Origin: Oceanobacter kriegii DSM 6294
GTDB lineage: Bacteria; Pseudomonadota; Gammaproteobacteria; Pseudomonadales; Oceanobacteraceae
Direction of reading: 5' to 3'
Length of the DNA: 64,000 nt
NCBI RefSeq assembly: GCF_000422845.1
Contig: NZ_AUGV01000004.1
Location: forward strand, 372,001 to 436,000
The position numbers were made by a program, and so were the translations under genes. The notes beneath the pieces are model-generated. The model was not told where the DNA came from, ran no database searches, and was given only the letters and a program-made list of their open reading frames with translations. Shown piece by piece: positions 17,521-26,474 of the stretch; within the stretch, counting starts at the first letter, position 1, and every line of letters begins with the position of its first letter.

Positions 17521-18033
17521 TCAGTGAATCCTGCCACCCGCAGGCACCAAAAACGCCTGATTCAGCGCGTGTTCGATCACCGGCTGAACCACTTCCAGGC
17601 GCTGCTGTTCTTCACGGCTGAAACTGCCCATGGTGCTGTGTCGCTGCATGCCAATGATGGCGACGACACGTTGTTGACGACGAAAATACATGCAGGCCAG
17701 ATGCGGGTATTCCACCCAGCGTCCGAATTCGTTCAAGGACCCACTGCCACGCAGCACACCGGAATGCCGGCGAATATCCGTTGCAACAACCGTGTCGGTG
17801 CACAACAGTGGGTTGAACATGGCCAGGTCTTTCAGGCAGCGCCAGAACACCGGTTCAATGCCTTGCACCGTGCAACGACGAACAATGTCCAGCGGCTGTC
17901 CCTGATCATCCAGCATGGCAAACAGGTTGGCTTCGGCGTTCACCAGCGCCGATGTCATGTTCAGACACTGGCGCTGAAATTCTATCAAGGGGGTCAGATT
18001 TCCATCGCCCCCGGGGATACGGCAATCACCCAT
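17521..18033 (-). CDS. LuxR-sensor-like protein lacking a DNA-binding domain
   Basis: The 170-residue product resembles the N-terminal GAF-like sensor half of some LuxR-family regulators: FWRCLKDLAMFNPLLCTDTVVATDI, a middle SGSLNEFGRWVEYPHLACMYFRR and a helix SREEQQRLEVVQPVIEHAL. The frame stops at the point where the helix-turn-helix would normally follow, and I see no such motif in the next 100 bases. Its ATG lies 8 bases inside the end of tctA, so translation is probably coupled to it. It could be a truncated regulator or a stand-alone ligand sensor serving the transport operon. Confidence 0.55.
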   Translation of the reverse strand: MGDCRIPGGDGNLTPLIEFQRQCLNMTSALVNAEANLFAMLDDQGQPLDIVRRCTVQGIEPVFWRCLKDLAMFNPLLCTDTVVATDIRRHSGVLRGSGSLNEFGRWVEYPHLACMYFRRQQRVVAIIGMQRHSTMGSFSREEQQRLEVVQPVIEHALNQAFLVPAGGRIH

Positions 18034-19537
18034 GAGCGTGCTCGGCCGGTGTTTGCTGTGAGGATTTACCACGCAGGTTTGCGACCACAAACACAGTGAT
18101 GGCGATCACGATCAATGCCAGCAGCGTCAAGCTGATTGGACGAGAGACAAAAATACTCATGTCACCATCCGCCACACCCATGGCCTGACGGAAGCGGTTA
18201 AGGAACACCGGCCCCAATACCAGACCCAGAATAATCGGCACCGCCGGGATATCATTGCGGCGTAACACATAGCCGAATACCGCAAATCCCAGCGCAATCA
18301 GAGCATCCGAGAACTGGTAGTTCTGGCTGTAGGCACCAACAAAACCGAGCACCAGAATGCAGGCACCAATAAACCGACCACAAATACGGGTCAGATTCAC
18401 AATCCAGCGGCTGGCGAAGGTCAGGTACATAAACACCACCACATTCATCAGCAACAACGACAGGTACAAACCGGAAATAAACTCCGGCCGTTCGGCGAAC
18501 AAGGTTGGCCCCGGGATGTAGTTATGCACCATAAACACCGCCAACAGCATGGCCATCAGGGCATCGGCGGGAATGCCAAACGCCAGCAGTGGAATCATCA
18601 CCGACGCCGTCACCGCGTTATTGGAGGTCTCGGAGGCAATGATGCCCTCTTCGGCACCATCACCGAATTTCTCAGGGGTTTTGGAAAACTTCTGCGCCAA
18701 CGTGTACGAGAAGAACTGCGAACCAAACTCACCCACACCCGGCAACAGGCCCATCACCACACCCAGCGCCGCTGAACGAGCGACGGTCACCTTGTGTTTT
18801 AACAAGACCCAGAAACCGGCAAACATACCCTCGCCTTCCAGCGTGGTTTTGGAAGAATCCTGACCGCGCTGGGACAACAGCACAAACGCCTGCGACATGG
18901 CGAACAAACCAATCACCGCCGGTACCAGCGGAATGCCGTTCAGCAGCCAAACTTCACCAAAGGTATACACCTGGGTACTGAACGAGCGATCGATGCCCAC
19001 TGTGCCAAGAAAAATCCCCAGCCCCAGCATCATCGCCGCTTCCACCACGTGCTTGCGATGCGCCAGCACCACAAAGATCATGCCCAACGCCGCCAGCATG
19101 GCGAACTCGGCGGAACCAAACAGCAAGGCGATTTGCGACAGCGTCGGTGCCAGAGTTACCAGCGACAGAATGCTGATCAGGCCACCTACGAAGGACGCGG
19201 TATAGGCAATAGATAACGCCTTCTTGCCCTCGCCACGTTTGGCCATCGGATAGCCATCGTAGGTGGTTAACACCGCCACTGGCGTCCCCGGAGTATTCAT
19301 CAGGATGGCCGGAATAGCACCGCCGTACCAGGCTCCGCCATACACGCCTAACAGCAGTGAGACGCCCGCAAGCGGCTCCATTGAAAACGTCAGTGGTAGC
19401 AAAATGGCCATCACACCGGCCGGTTCCAGGCCCGGAATTGAGCCAATGGTTACGCCAACCAGAGCACCAATCACAATGGCCAGCAGCACATTCATGGCTG
19501 AAATTTCATTCAGCCCCATCATCAAGGTATCAAGCAT
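18026..19537 (-). CDS. Tripartite tricarboxylate transporter, large membrane subunit (TctA family)
   Basis: The 503-residue integral membrane protein has the TctA signature near the N-terminus (IGALVGVTIGSIPGLEPAGV), the repeated GLLPGVGEFGSQF in the middle, and about twelve hydrophobic segments. With TctB and the TctC binding protein it forms a secondary, ion-driven importer for a carboxylate. It follows tctB by 9 bases and overlaps the next gene. The ligand cannot be read from sequence; the surrounding amine oxidase, porin and regulators suggest an aromatic or amino-acid-derived carboxylate. Confidence 0.93.
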   Translation of the reverse strand: MLDTLMMGLNEISAMNVLLAIVIGALVGVTIGSIPGLEPAGVMAILLPLTFSMEPLAGVSLLLGVYGGAWYGGAIPAILMNTPGTPVAVLTTYDGYPMAKRGEGKKALSIAYTASFVGGLISILSLVTLAPTLSQIALLFGSAEFAMLAALGMIFVVLAHRKHVVEAAMMLGLGIFLGTVGIDRSFSTQVYTFGEVWLLNGIPLVPAVIGLFAMSQAFVLLSQRGQDSSKTTLEGEGMFAGFWVLLKHKVTVARSAALGVVMGLLPGVGEFGSQFFSYTLAQKFSKTPEKFGDGAEEGIIASETSNNAVTASVMIPLLAFGIPADALMAMLLAVFMVHNYIPGPTLFAERPEFISGLYLSLLLMNVVVFMYLTFASRWIVNLTRICGRFIGACILVLGFVGAYSQNYQFSDALIALGFAVFGYVLRRNDIPAVPIILGLVLGPVFLNRFRQAMGVADGDMSIFVSRPISLTLLALIVIAITVFVVANLRGKSSQQTPAEHAHG

Positions 19538-19546
19538 GGTGGGTTC

Positions 19547-20125
19547 CTACAGATACTGGTTGGCGAAATCGGCGAGGTCATCGGGCAACAGCCCATAAAG
19601 CCAAACGTCAGGCATCCAGACACTGACGCCAACCCGGAAAATCAATACCAGCACCACGGTGGCCAAGACAGCCATCAGCAACCAGAAGGGATTGAACAGG
19701 CGGCTAAGAAACAGCAAGGTGCAAATAAACAACAAGGTCGATAAGGCAAAGCCAATCACCTCGATGCTTTCGATGTAGAGCATGAACAAGCCACCGCAAA
19801 TCAGTGCCGTTCGATAGCCCAACAAGGTGTTGGACAGGCGTTCAAATGACAGCGTCAGACGTCCCTGTTGCAGCGCCTGAAACGTTCGCACCGCTGCAAA
19901 AACAGCCATCAGCCCGAGTCCCAGTGCGCTGCCGATCATCGGCTGGATGTACCAGCCCTTATGGGTTTCCACCCAGCTTGCCTGCCACGGCAACAGCAGT
20001 AGCAAAGCGCCGCTTAGCAGCAACAGCAGCAGGTAAATACCGCCGTGAGGCTGGTTGGCCCCAGATACTTTGACCACCGGCATATTGGCCAACGGCTCCG
20101 TCGAGGATGAGTCGTGTTGTGTCAT
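19547..20125 (-). CDS. Tripartite tricarboxylate transporter, small membrane subunit (TctB family)
   Basis: The 192-residue protein has a polar N-terminus of about 30 residues and then four hydrophobic helices (GGIYLLLLLLSGALLLLLPW, the region around IGSALGLGLMAVFAAV, ICGGLFMLYIESIEVIGFAL, and WLLMAVLATVVLVLIFRVGV), the usual TctB pattern of low sequence conservation. The start at the ATG before TQHDSSS is preceded by GAAGA; a longer frame adds 25 residues of poor character. It lies between tctC and tctA in the order usual for this family. Confidence 0.87.
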   Translation of the reverse strand: MTQHDSSSTEPLANMPVVKVSGANQPHGGIYLLLLLLSGALLLLLPWQASWVETHKGWYIQPMIGSALGLGLMAVFAAVRTFQALQQGRLTLSFERLSNTLLGYRTALICGGLFMLYIESIEVIGFALSTLLFICTLLFLSRLFNPFWLLMAVLATVVLVLIFRVGVSVWMPDVWLYGLLPDDLADFANQYL

Positions 20126-20254
20126 AACAATCTTCTTTTTGTGGCCTCTTTTTGGATTGCCCCCGGCGGTTGTGAATAACCAATCCGCCTGCACAGGCAA
20201 TCAAAAAAGCCACCAGCCGGGAAACAGGACCGGCTGATGGAAATGGTGAGTCGG

Positions 20255-21202
20255 TTAGCGATTGATGTATTGCATCAGGGATTCGGCGTTGGCGTAGTCG
20301 TCGGCGATGACCTTCTCGGCGTCTTTGCCGCCAATCCAGTAAATGCCAGCGCCGGTGTTGTTGCTGAGGTTGACGGCTTCTTCGCGCTTGAGCGCAGCCT
20401 GGGCGATTTCAGCAATCTTCTGTTTGATTTTTTCCGGCGTGCCTTTCTTCACGAAGAGGCCATTCCAGGTGGTTTGAGTCACACCGGTTTGCTCCGCCAG
20501 CGTCGGTACGTCCGGGGCAATGGTCAGACGGTCGCGGGTCAGGGCGGCAATGATTTTGACTTCACCAGAAGACAGACAAGACAGGATCAACTGCGTGGTG
20601 GTGTTGATCACATCGGCATCGCCATTCGCCAGAGTGGCGCAGTCATTCATATCGAACGCGGCGTCAGAGCTGAACGTGATGCCAGCGACGTCAGCGGCCT
20701 TGTAAGTGATCGCAGTCGGTAACGCCTGATAGCCAAAGTGACCCAGAGATACCTTGTTGCTCTGGCTGTACTTGGCCAGTTCAGCAACGTTGCTGTATGG
20801 GGAATCGGCTTTGGTGGCCAGTACGAACGGATAGTCGAGGAAAATGCCCACAGGCTCGAAAGTGTCTTGCTGGTACGGCGCATTGCCCGACATCAGCGCC
20901 GTGGTCACCAGGTCAGCCACAAACGAGCCGATGGTCAGGCCATCCGGACGTGAACGGGCAACATCCGATGCCCCCACCACACCGCCTGCGCCGGGTTTGT
21001 TAACCACGGTGGCCGGCTTGCCGGTTTCAGACGCCATCTCCTCGGCGATAACACGGGTCAGCACATCTTCCAGATCCCCCGGAGGCCAAGGCACAACGAA
21101 CTTCACCGGGCGGTTGGGATAGTCCGCTGCGGTTGCAAATGGAGCGGCTAGAGGAGCGGCAACCAATGCTGCCAACGCCATGATTTTTGCCATCTTCTTC
21201 AT
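20255..21202 (-). CDS. Tripartite tricarboxylate transporter, periplasmic binding protein (TctC family)
   Basis: The 315-residue protein begins with a signal peptide (residues 1-25, cleavage after ATA) and continues YPNRPVKFVVPWPPG, the hallmark of TctC/Bug proteins, followed by VVNKPGAGGVVGASDVARSRPDG. It captures a carboxylate in the periplasm and passes it to TctA/TctB. An Asp-rich loop (SSDAAFDMNDCATLANGDAD) replaces the more usual small-residue segment in the ligand pocket, which may mark an unusual ligand. The gene is 18 bases after the universal stress protein gene on the same strand. Confidence 0.93.
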   Translation of the reverse strand: MKKMAKIMALAALVAAPLAAPFATAADYPNRPVKFVVPWPPGDLEDVLTRVIAEEMASETGKPATVVNKPGAGGVVGASDVARSRPDGLTIGSFVADLVTTALMSGNAPYQQDTFEPVGIFLDYPFVLATKADSPYSNVAELAKYSQSNKVSLGHFGYQALPTAITYKAADVAGITFSSDAAFDMNDCATLANGDADVINTTTQLILSCLSSGEVKIIAALTRDRLTIAPDVPTLAEQTGVTQTTWNGLFVKKGTPEKIKQKIAEIAQAALKREEAVNLSNNTGAGIYWIGGKDAEKVIADDYANAESLMQYINR

Positions 21203-21220
21203 AACTAGTCTCTCTTTACA

Positions 21221-21712
21221 TTATTGTGGTTTTGCCAGCGGTACGATGAGTACCGGGACGGAGCTCTGATGAATGACGTTCTGCGCGGTTGAGCCCAGAA
21301 ACATACGAGAAAGTGCGGGGGCAGCCCGATCGCCCATAACGATCAACTCTGCGTTAAATTCTTCGGCAACAGCCAAAATGACCTGGTCCGGCTTGCCCGA
21401 GCGAACCACGATTTTCGGCTCTGGCATCGGGTGAATATCGGCTTCCAGTTCTTCACGCAGAAACCGTTCAATACGTTCATGAACACGCTGGTGATGCCCT
21501 TCCAGAATGCGGGCGGCGTGCAAATTACTGATTCGTTGCGGCAGGTAGTCGCGCACCATGTCCTGCATTTCAGAATCAAATGGCTCACAGGCATGCAGGA
21601 ATACAATTTGGGCGTTATTGGCCAACGCCTGTTTAATCGCCATACGAAATACTACGCGACTGCCCTGGCGAATATCTGAGGCATATACAATGGTTTTGAT
21701 TTCTGGAAGCAC
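21221..21712 (-). CDS. Universal stress protein (UspA family)
   Basis: A single-domain, 163-residue Usp protein. It has the start strand IKTIVYASDI, the helix with AIKQALANNAQIVFLHACEP, and the ATP-binding-type C-terminal pattern ELIVMGDRAAPALSRMFLGSTAQNVIHQSSVPVLIVP (G-2X-G-9X-G-S/T, here with MGDRAAP and LGSTAQNV). It starts at GTG with AGGGGA 6 bases upstream. Usp genes are often found beside TRAP and tripartite carboxylate transporters, where they may regulate transport; that is the likely role here given its place between an FAD oxidase and tctC. Confidence 0.9.
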   Translation of the reverse strand: MLPEIKTIVYASDIRQGSRVVFRMAIKQALANNAQIVFLHACEPFDSEMQDMVRDYLPQRISNLHAARILEGHHQRVHERIERFLREELEADIHPMPEPKIVVRSGKPDQVILAVAEEFNAELIVMGDRAAPALSRMFLGSTAQNVIHQSSVPVLIVPLAKPQ

Positions 21713-21803
21713 ACTGATCCCCTGGTATAAACCACGAAATAAAAATGGTTATTTCAATAAGGGCGGATATTCACCGCCTGCTAACAGAGCAAGTCGTCTC
21801 GAA

Positions 21804-23111
21804 TCAGCGACGTCCGGTCCAGTAGCCCGATAACTGGTGCCAGGTTTTACCGGCGCTCACAATGGCCTGACGGAAGTAGTCCTTACCCCAGATATCGGCG
21901 TGTTTGACGGAGCTCATCAGGTCATAACGATCGGAGCCGCCCAACATACCTTCGGCCAATACCTTGCAAATAATATGACTTGGCGTAACGCCAAAACCGG
22001 CATATCCCTGCACATAAAAAACGTTATCCTGGCCGGGAATTTTGCCAATTTGAGGGAACAGGTTTTCGCCTACCGCCATCCAACCACCCCAGGCCATTTC
22101 GATATTCACATCCTTGAGGTACGGGAAAATTTTCAACATACGCTGACGGTTCCACTCGAATAAATCCGCCGGTGTATGTTCAATAAAGTCGGTAGCAGCG
22201 CCGAACAACAAGCGGTTTTCGTTGGTCACGCGGTAATAATCGATCACCGGGCGTATATCGCTGTAGGCCCCACGAATCGGAGAAATCTGTTCGATCAGGT
22301 CATCCGGCAGCACTTCCGTAGCCATCTGAAACGCCTGGGTGTTGATGGTCTTTTTGTGCAGATGAGGTTCCATGCCCTGCAGCCAGGAATCACAGGCCCA
22401 CAGCATCTTGCTGGCCTTGACCGACCCGGTGCCGGTCCGAACGGTCACCCGCTCGCCGTATTCCACCGAAGTCACCTGACTGTTTTCGAAAATACGAGCG
22501 CCGTAGCTGGTTAATGCCTTGGCTTCACCCAGCAACAGGTTGAGGGAATGCACATGGCCGCCGCCCATGTATTTCAGGCAACTGCCGTAGGCATCGGAGC
22601 CAATCACGGATTTCACCGCAGAGCCTGTCAGCAATTCAATTTCGTCGTCCGGGCTCATTTCGCGGAAGTCTTTCTCCCACTGCACCAGGGTTTTCTCCTG
22701 ACGCTTGTTAAACGCCATGTAGGCGTAACCGTGGCAGAAATCCGCATCAATATCGTATTTGGCGATCCGTTCCTTGATGATCTTCTGGCCATCGTTGCTG
22801 ATGGCAATGATGTTTTTCAGCCCTTCCGAGCCAACGTGCTTTTCAATTTTGTCCAGATCATGGCCAATGCCCGCCATGATCTGACCACCGTTACGACCGG
22901 TACCGCCATGACCCAATACCCGAGCCTCCAACACCACAATGTTGGTGACGCCCTGCTCGGCCAGCTCCAGCGCGGTGTTAATGCCAGAGAAACCTCCACC
23001 AATCACCACCACATCGGCCTCGATGTCTTCTTGCAGCGGCGCAAAACGCAAATCGTACTTCTGGGTTGCGCGGTAGTAACTGAGAGACTCGGTGTTATCG
23101 AAGGTATTCAT
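21804..23111 (-). CDS. FAD-dependent amine oxidase (DAO family, PuuB/OrdL-like)
   Basis: The 435-residue flavoprotein starts with a PuuB-type N-terminus (SYYRAT) and an FAD-binding ADVVVIGGGFSGINTALELAE, followed by EARVLGHGGTGRNGGQIMAG, and ends with a second flavin contact near GYAGFGVTPSHI. PuuB and OrdL oxidise amines such as gamma-glutamylputrescine to an aldehyde, ammonia and hydrogen peroxide. The second ATG (23111) is used because GGGTGA is well spaced from it and too close to the first. A cupin, a porin and a carboxylate transporter are on the same strand. The substrate may be a biogenic amine; no residue settles which. Confidence 0.87.
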   Translation of the reverse strand: MNTFDNTESLSYYRATQKYDLRFAPLQEDIEADVVVIGGGFSGINTALELAEQGVTNIVVLEARVLGHGGTGRNGGQIMAGIGHDLDKIEKHVGSEGLKNIIAISNDGQKIIKERIAKYDIDADFCHGYAYMAFNKRQEKTLVQWEKDFREMSPDDEIELLTGSAVKSVIGSDAYGSCLKYMGGGHVHSLNLLLGEAKALTSYGARIFENSQVTSVEYGERVTVRTGTGSVKASKMLWACDSWLQGMEPHLHKKTINTQAFQMATEVLPDDLIEQISPIRGAYSDIRPVIDYYRVTNENRLLFGAATDFIEHTPADLFEWNRQRMLKIFPYLKDVNIEMAWGGWMAVGENLFPQIGKIPGQDNVFYVQGYAGFGVTPSHIICKVLAEGMLGGSDRYDLMSSVKHADIWGKDYFRQAIVSAGKTWHQLSGYWTGRR

Positions 23112-23396
23112 AAGCTGCATTCACCCGCCGTGTTGGCATTTGCTCCGGTAGCAACATGGGAATGACGACATGTCACTCCTGTTTGGTATTCAGTGTGGCA
23201 CCAGCCTGGGCTGATGCCGGTATAAAAAAGTGAGCAGGAAAGCGCCGCGCTACACGTTCGGTAGACCACCAGCACAATCAAACAGAGGCATATTTGAACT
23301 CAGTCAGATGAAGGAACTGACGAGAAGGAGATAGCCAGCCAGTCCACCAGCATCACTACGCCTTACCTGCTCACAAAACCGTCAGGGACCCTGGCC

Positions 23397-24713
23397 TCAG
23401 TAAAAGAAGTAGAAACCAACTTGTGCGTACAGATTGGTATCGTCAGAGCCCATCTGGGTACCGCCGTTTTCAGCCGATTCGTTCGGTGTGTAAATACCCA
23501 CCAGCGGCGACACCAACATGTTTTCGTTGAGGAAATACTCCGCGTACAAGTCGATTTCACGGCCACCGTTGTCGACGCCAGCGGTTTTCTCATGGTCCGA
23601 GAAGTCAAAGAACAGCGCACCCAGGTGCAGGCTTTCGTTTACGCTGGCCTTCAGCGCCAGGTGATGAACATCGGTGTTGCTGTTGAATGGACCCGCATAG
23701 TTGGCCGCCACTTCACCCTGGAACCAGGTGCCGTATCCACGGTTAAAACCGAAGAACAGCGGGTCGAAGTTTTCATCAAAAGAGCTGTAACGGTAGTTAA
23801 CGCTTGGTGTCCAGGCCGCGTCTGCAAACGTCCAGCCAGCTTCTACATAGCCCGCACGGCCAACCACATCGTCGTTTTTCTGATGGGCAAATTCGGCGCT
23901 CAGAAACAGGTTTTCAACGCCCGCAGAGCCCTGGTAACGCAACGAGGTCGTGTTCATGCCGTCACGGCTGGCAATAGCATAGCTACCGTCCGACTCGCTC
24001 TTCATTCGCAGCAAACCAACGGTGCCTTGTTCACCCACGTATTCGAGATTCACACCGGTCAGTTCGGTTTCCCCTTGAGGACGGTTGTTGGAACCAACCT
24101 TGAACAGGTCAGCACGCAGACCGTTGTCACCGCCAACGCGAACAACCAGGGTTTTGGCAAATGCGCTACGAGCAGAGCCGCCCATCCAGTAGGCACCGCC
24201 ACGTCCCAGATCAACGTCGATCACGTCCTCAGCCGAATCGCCAAAGTTCAGGCCATCGCCATTAACCAGAAAGCCATCACCAATCACCAACGACTGACGA
24301 CCAAAGGAAATATCCAGACCATTTTCGCCCAGCGCTTCAATGGTGCTACCGGACTTCCAACCAACAAACGCGTTTTCCAGCGCGATCCGACGCTCTTCGC
24401 CATTGGTGAAACCCGCCGCATCCCCATCGCCAGTGGTGGCCGTGGCAGATACGCTCAGGCCGCCATAAACACTGGAATTACCCAGAGAATGGTCACCGTT
24501 CAGGCCAACCTTGAAATAGCCTTCTTGCCAGTTCGAGCCGCCGTCTTCCTCGGCAAAGCCTGTGGCGTAGTTTTCCTGGCTGCTGAAGTAGCCCAATCCG
24601 CCTTCAATCGCCAGGTCGAGATTGCTGCTGTCGGTGTTGTATACCGGCAAAGCAGAGGCATGTGCCGCAGCAATGGAGGCCGCCAACGCGGTGTATTTGA
24701 ATAATGCTTTCAC
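23397..24713 (-). CDS. Outer-membrane porin, carbohydrate/organic-acid type
   Basis: The 438-residue protein starts at GTG with AAGGA 8 bases upstream; residues 1-21 form a signal peptide (KALFKYTALAASIAAAHASA). The mature part is made of alternating beta-strands with many Gly, Asn and aromatic residues and ends in YAQVGFYFFY with a C-terminal aromatic, as expected for a barrel. It resembles alginate-export/OprB-like porins in layout. The cupin gene lies upstream and the FAD oxidase gene downstream on the same strand; the porin probably admits their substrate. The longer frame to 24764 lacks a signal peptide at its start. Confidence 0.78.
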   Translation of the reverse strand: MKALFKYTALAASIAAAHASALPVYNTDSSNLDLAIEGGLGYFSSQENYATGFAEEDGGSNWQEGYFKVGLNGDHSLGNSSVYGGLSVSATATTGDGDAAGFTNGEERRIALENAFVGWKSGSTIEALGENGLDISFGRQSLVIGDGFLVNGDGLNFGDSAEDVIDVDLGRGGAYWMGGSARSAFAKTLVVRVGGDNGLRADLFKVGSNNRPQGETELTGVNLEYVGEQGTVGLLRMKSESDGSYAIASRDGMNTTSLRYQGSAGVENLFLSAEFAHQKNDDVVGRAGYVEAGWTFADAAWTPSVNYRYSSFDENFDPLFFGFNRGYGTWFQGEVAANYAGPFNSNTDVHHLALKASVNESLHLGALFFDFSDHEKTAGVDNGGREIDLYAEYFLNENMLVSPLVGIYTPNESAENGGTQMGSDDTNLYAQVGFYFFY

Positions 24714-24794
24714 TGATGGAGTCCTTGTTTGGTTATGGTTTTTGCGCTCATCAGCCCGACGCACCTGCGCCGGGTCGGAAGCAGGTAGCCGGTG

Positions 24795-25160
24795 TTAACC
24801 TTCTACGATACTCATGTAGTTCTTGACGAAATCGTCCGTTTCCACGGTCCACAAAACGGCAGTGCCCTTTTCGAAATACCAGCTGTCGCCGGGGCCATAC
24901 TGGGCTTCTTCGCCGGTCGATTCGTTTTTCAGCGTCACCCGGCCAGTCAGTACCGTAGCGTGCTCAGTGAATGGGTACACCATGCGGAAAACACCTTGGG
25001 TGCAACCGAACAGACCAACCGCAATGTTGCTTTCCGGATTGCCCACCAGAAATTGCACAGAGGCTTCCGGGTTACCCTCAACCACTTCAGAGCCCAGGTT
25101 GGCGACGCTGCCAACGCTCTGCATTGCCGTGGTATCCGTGCTCAATTTCAAAGGCTGCAT
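24795..25160 (-). CDS. Small cupin protein (EutQ/DUF861-like)
   Basis: A single-domain cupin of 121 residues with the two beta-barrel motifs: VYPFTEHATVLTGRVTLKN and YGPGDSWYFEKGTAVLWTVE. The usual metal-binding HxH of motif 1 is reduced to one His (EHATVL), as in the Cupin_3 group, so it may bind a ligand without catalysis. AGGAA precedes its ATG. It is the first gene of the minus-strand run leading to the porin and FAD oxidase, transcribed away from the FeaR-like activator. Similar cupins accompany DAO-type amine oxidases in many proteobacteria. Confidence 0.82.
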   Translation of the reverse strand: MQPLKLSTDTTAMQSVGSVANLGSEVVEGNPEASVQFLVGNPESNIAVGLFGCTQGVFRMVYPFTEHATVLTGRVTLKNESTGEEAQYGPGDSWYFEKGTAVLWTVETDDFVKNYMSIVEG

Positions 25161-25334
25161 AGTCAGATTCCTGTGTCGAAAAACGAATTAAATGTGAGTG
25201 CGTTGACGGATAAACGGAGAACCGGGAGCCGTAACCGGCACCAAGAGAGGCTCCGTCAACGCCATTTCAGTATTCGCCAGCAGGACGACGCCATTCTTGA
25301 ACATCAGTGACAGGTTTTTGTACGAGGAAGACGA

Positions 25335-25357
25335 CTGGCACGCAGAGTCAAGCCAGC
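25335..25357. promoter_or_regulatory. 23-base shared promoter element, copy 1
   Basis: CTGGCACGCAGAGTCAAGCCAGC matches 21 of 23 bases at 34114-34136, the only other copy I noticed. Both copies lie in a divergent promoter region between an AraC-type gene and an amine-oxidation operon, and both have a TTTTTG about 20 bases to the left. CTGGC and GCCAG are inverted ends. An AraC-type activator site is the likely role. The rest of the 369-base gap shows no gene. Confidence 0.55.
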
Positions 25358-25480
25358 CTGACAAAGCGGGCATATAGTGCTGCTATGGCTGTGAAATCCC
25401 GCTCCAGCCAACCAAAACAATAACAATAGTGCTCATGGTTTTTACGCCCGGATCTCTCAAGTCAGTGGCATGAAACCTGC

Positions 25481-25502
25481 TTTAGTTAACACATTAACTA
25501 AA
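25481..25502 (+). promoter_or_regulatory. TTTAGTTAA-4-TTAACTAAA palindrome before the FeaR-like gene
   Basis: Nine-base arms are exact complements around a 4-base centre (CACA), 27 bases before the activator start. Its left part, TAGTTAAC, is shared with the elements at 12251 and 15127 upstream of the other two FeaR-like genes. Confidence 0.6.
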
Positions 25503-25529
25503 TGAGCGAAGCTCTCCAGGTAATTCAAT

Positions 25530-26474
25530 ATGACTCAACGCGACGCCCAAATTCACGCGCTCGACCAATGGCAAACGCAGATGCGCGCTGTCTGCGGAAA
25601 CTTTGTCACCCAGCTGCCGCACACCAACGACACCTTCATTGGCGAGCTGGCAACCCACCAGCATCAGGACATGGACTCAGCCAGTATTCGCACCAACGCT
25701 GGGCGGATCTTTCGAGAAGGCACCAACGCCGACCAGGAAGACGTTGATCACTGCTTTCTGGTGATGCACAACAGCGGCTTTGCCAACTTCCGTGACGCTG
25801 ACAATCAGCTGCAGCTGGCGCCGGGAGACATCTTTCTGATGAACGGCATCAACCCTTGCGAGCTCACCCCGTTTGGCTTGATCGAACACGTGTCTTTTCC
25901 GTTGGAGCGCCGACGGGTAGAGAAAAGCCTGGAAGGCAGTTCGCCGGTGTTTGGCAAGGTGAATCAACGCGGTACAGCGGGATTGATGATCCGCACCATG
26001 CTCGACAAGCTAACGACCGTTACCGGAAACTCGGAGCATGAAAACCGGGAAAAGGGCGTGATCGAAGACGCCATTCTGACCCTGCTAAAGCCATCGCTAC
26101 AGTATGCCGATGCTTCCATGGAAGCCCTTGGCCATATGAGCCGGGACATCTGGCAAGCCGCACAGCTACTGATTAACCGCAACTTGCAACAAGGGGAACT
26201 GTCTCCCGCCCTGCTGGCCAGTCAGCTGAATATTTCGGTGCGCCAGCTGCACCGGATTTTTGAAGATCATAACGACAGCGTTTGCCGCTTTATCTTGCGC
26301 GCCCGACTGCAACGCTGTGCCAACGACCTGAAATCGCCGTCGATGACCAAAACGTCGATCACCAGCATTGCCTACCAGTGGGGTTTCAGCGACTCCGCCC
26401 ATTTCAGTCGCAGCTTCAAAAAGCAGTACGGAGTGTCACCCAAGGAATACCGCGCCAGCGAAATCTTTGGCTGA
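25530..26474 (+). CDS. FeaR-like AraC-family activator of aromatic amine catabolism
   Basis: The 314-residue protein is close to E. coli FeaR: QWQTQMRAVCGNF near the start, a cupin-like sensor domain with LAPGDIFLMNGINPCEL, and a C-terminal AraC domain (LNISVRQLHRIFE and ITSIAYQWGFSDSAHFSRSFKKQYGVSPKEYR). FeaR in E. coli activates tyramine oxidase and phenylacetaldehyde dehydrogenase genes in response to tyramine. Here the gene diverges from the cupin-porin-FAD oxidase run, its probable target. A perfect 9-base-arm palindrome lies just upstream and may autoregulate it. The effector here is inferred to be an aromatic amine. Confidence 0.88.
   Translation: MTQRDAQIHALDQWQTQMRAVCGNFVTQLPHTNDTFIGELATHQHQDMDSASIRTNAGRIFREGTNADQEDVDHCFLVMHNSGFANFRDADNQLQLAPGDIFLMNGINPCELTPFGLIEHVSFPLERRRVEKSLEGSSPVFGKVNQRGTAGLMIRTMLDKLTTVTGNSEHENREKGVIEDAILTLLKPSLQYADASMEALGHMSRDIWQAAQLLINRNLQQGELSPALLASQLNISVRQLHRIFEDHNDSVCRFILRARLQRCANDLKSPSMTKTSITSIAYQWGFSDSAHFSRSFKKQYGVSPKEYRASEIFG

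Noticed and set aside
17419-18099. 226-codon plus frame opposite the LuxR-sensor-like gene
   Set aside because: The product resembles no family, while the minus-strand frame shows a sensor-domain pattern and coupling to tctA.
23421-24704. 427-codon plus-strand frame opposite the porin gene
   Set aside because: The minus-strand product has a signal peptide and a beta-barrel pattern; the plus-strand one has neither.
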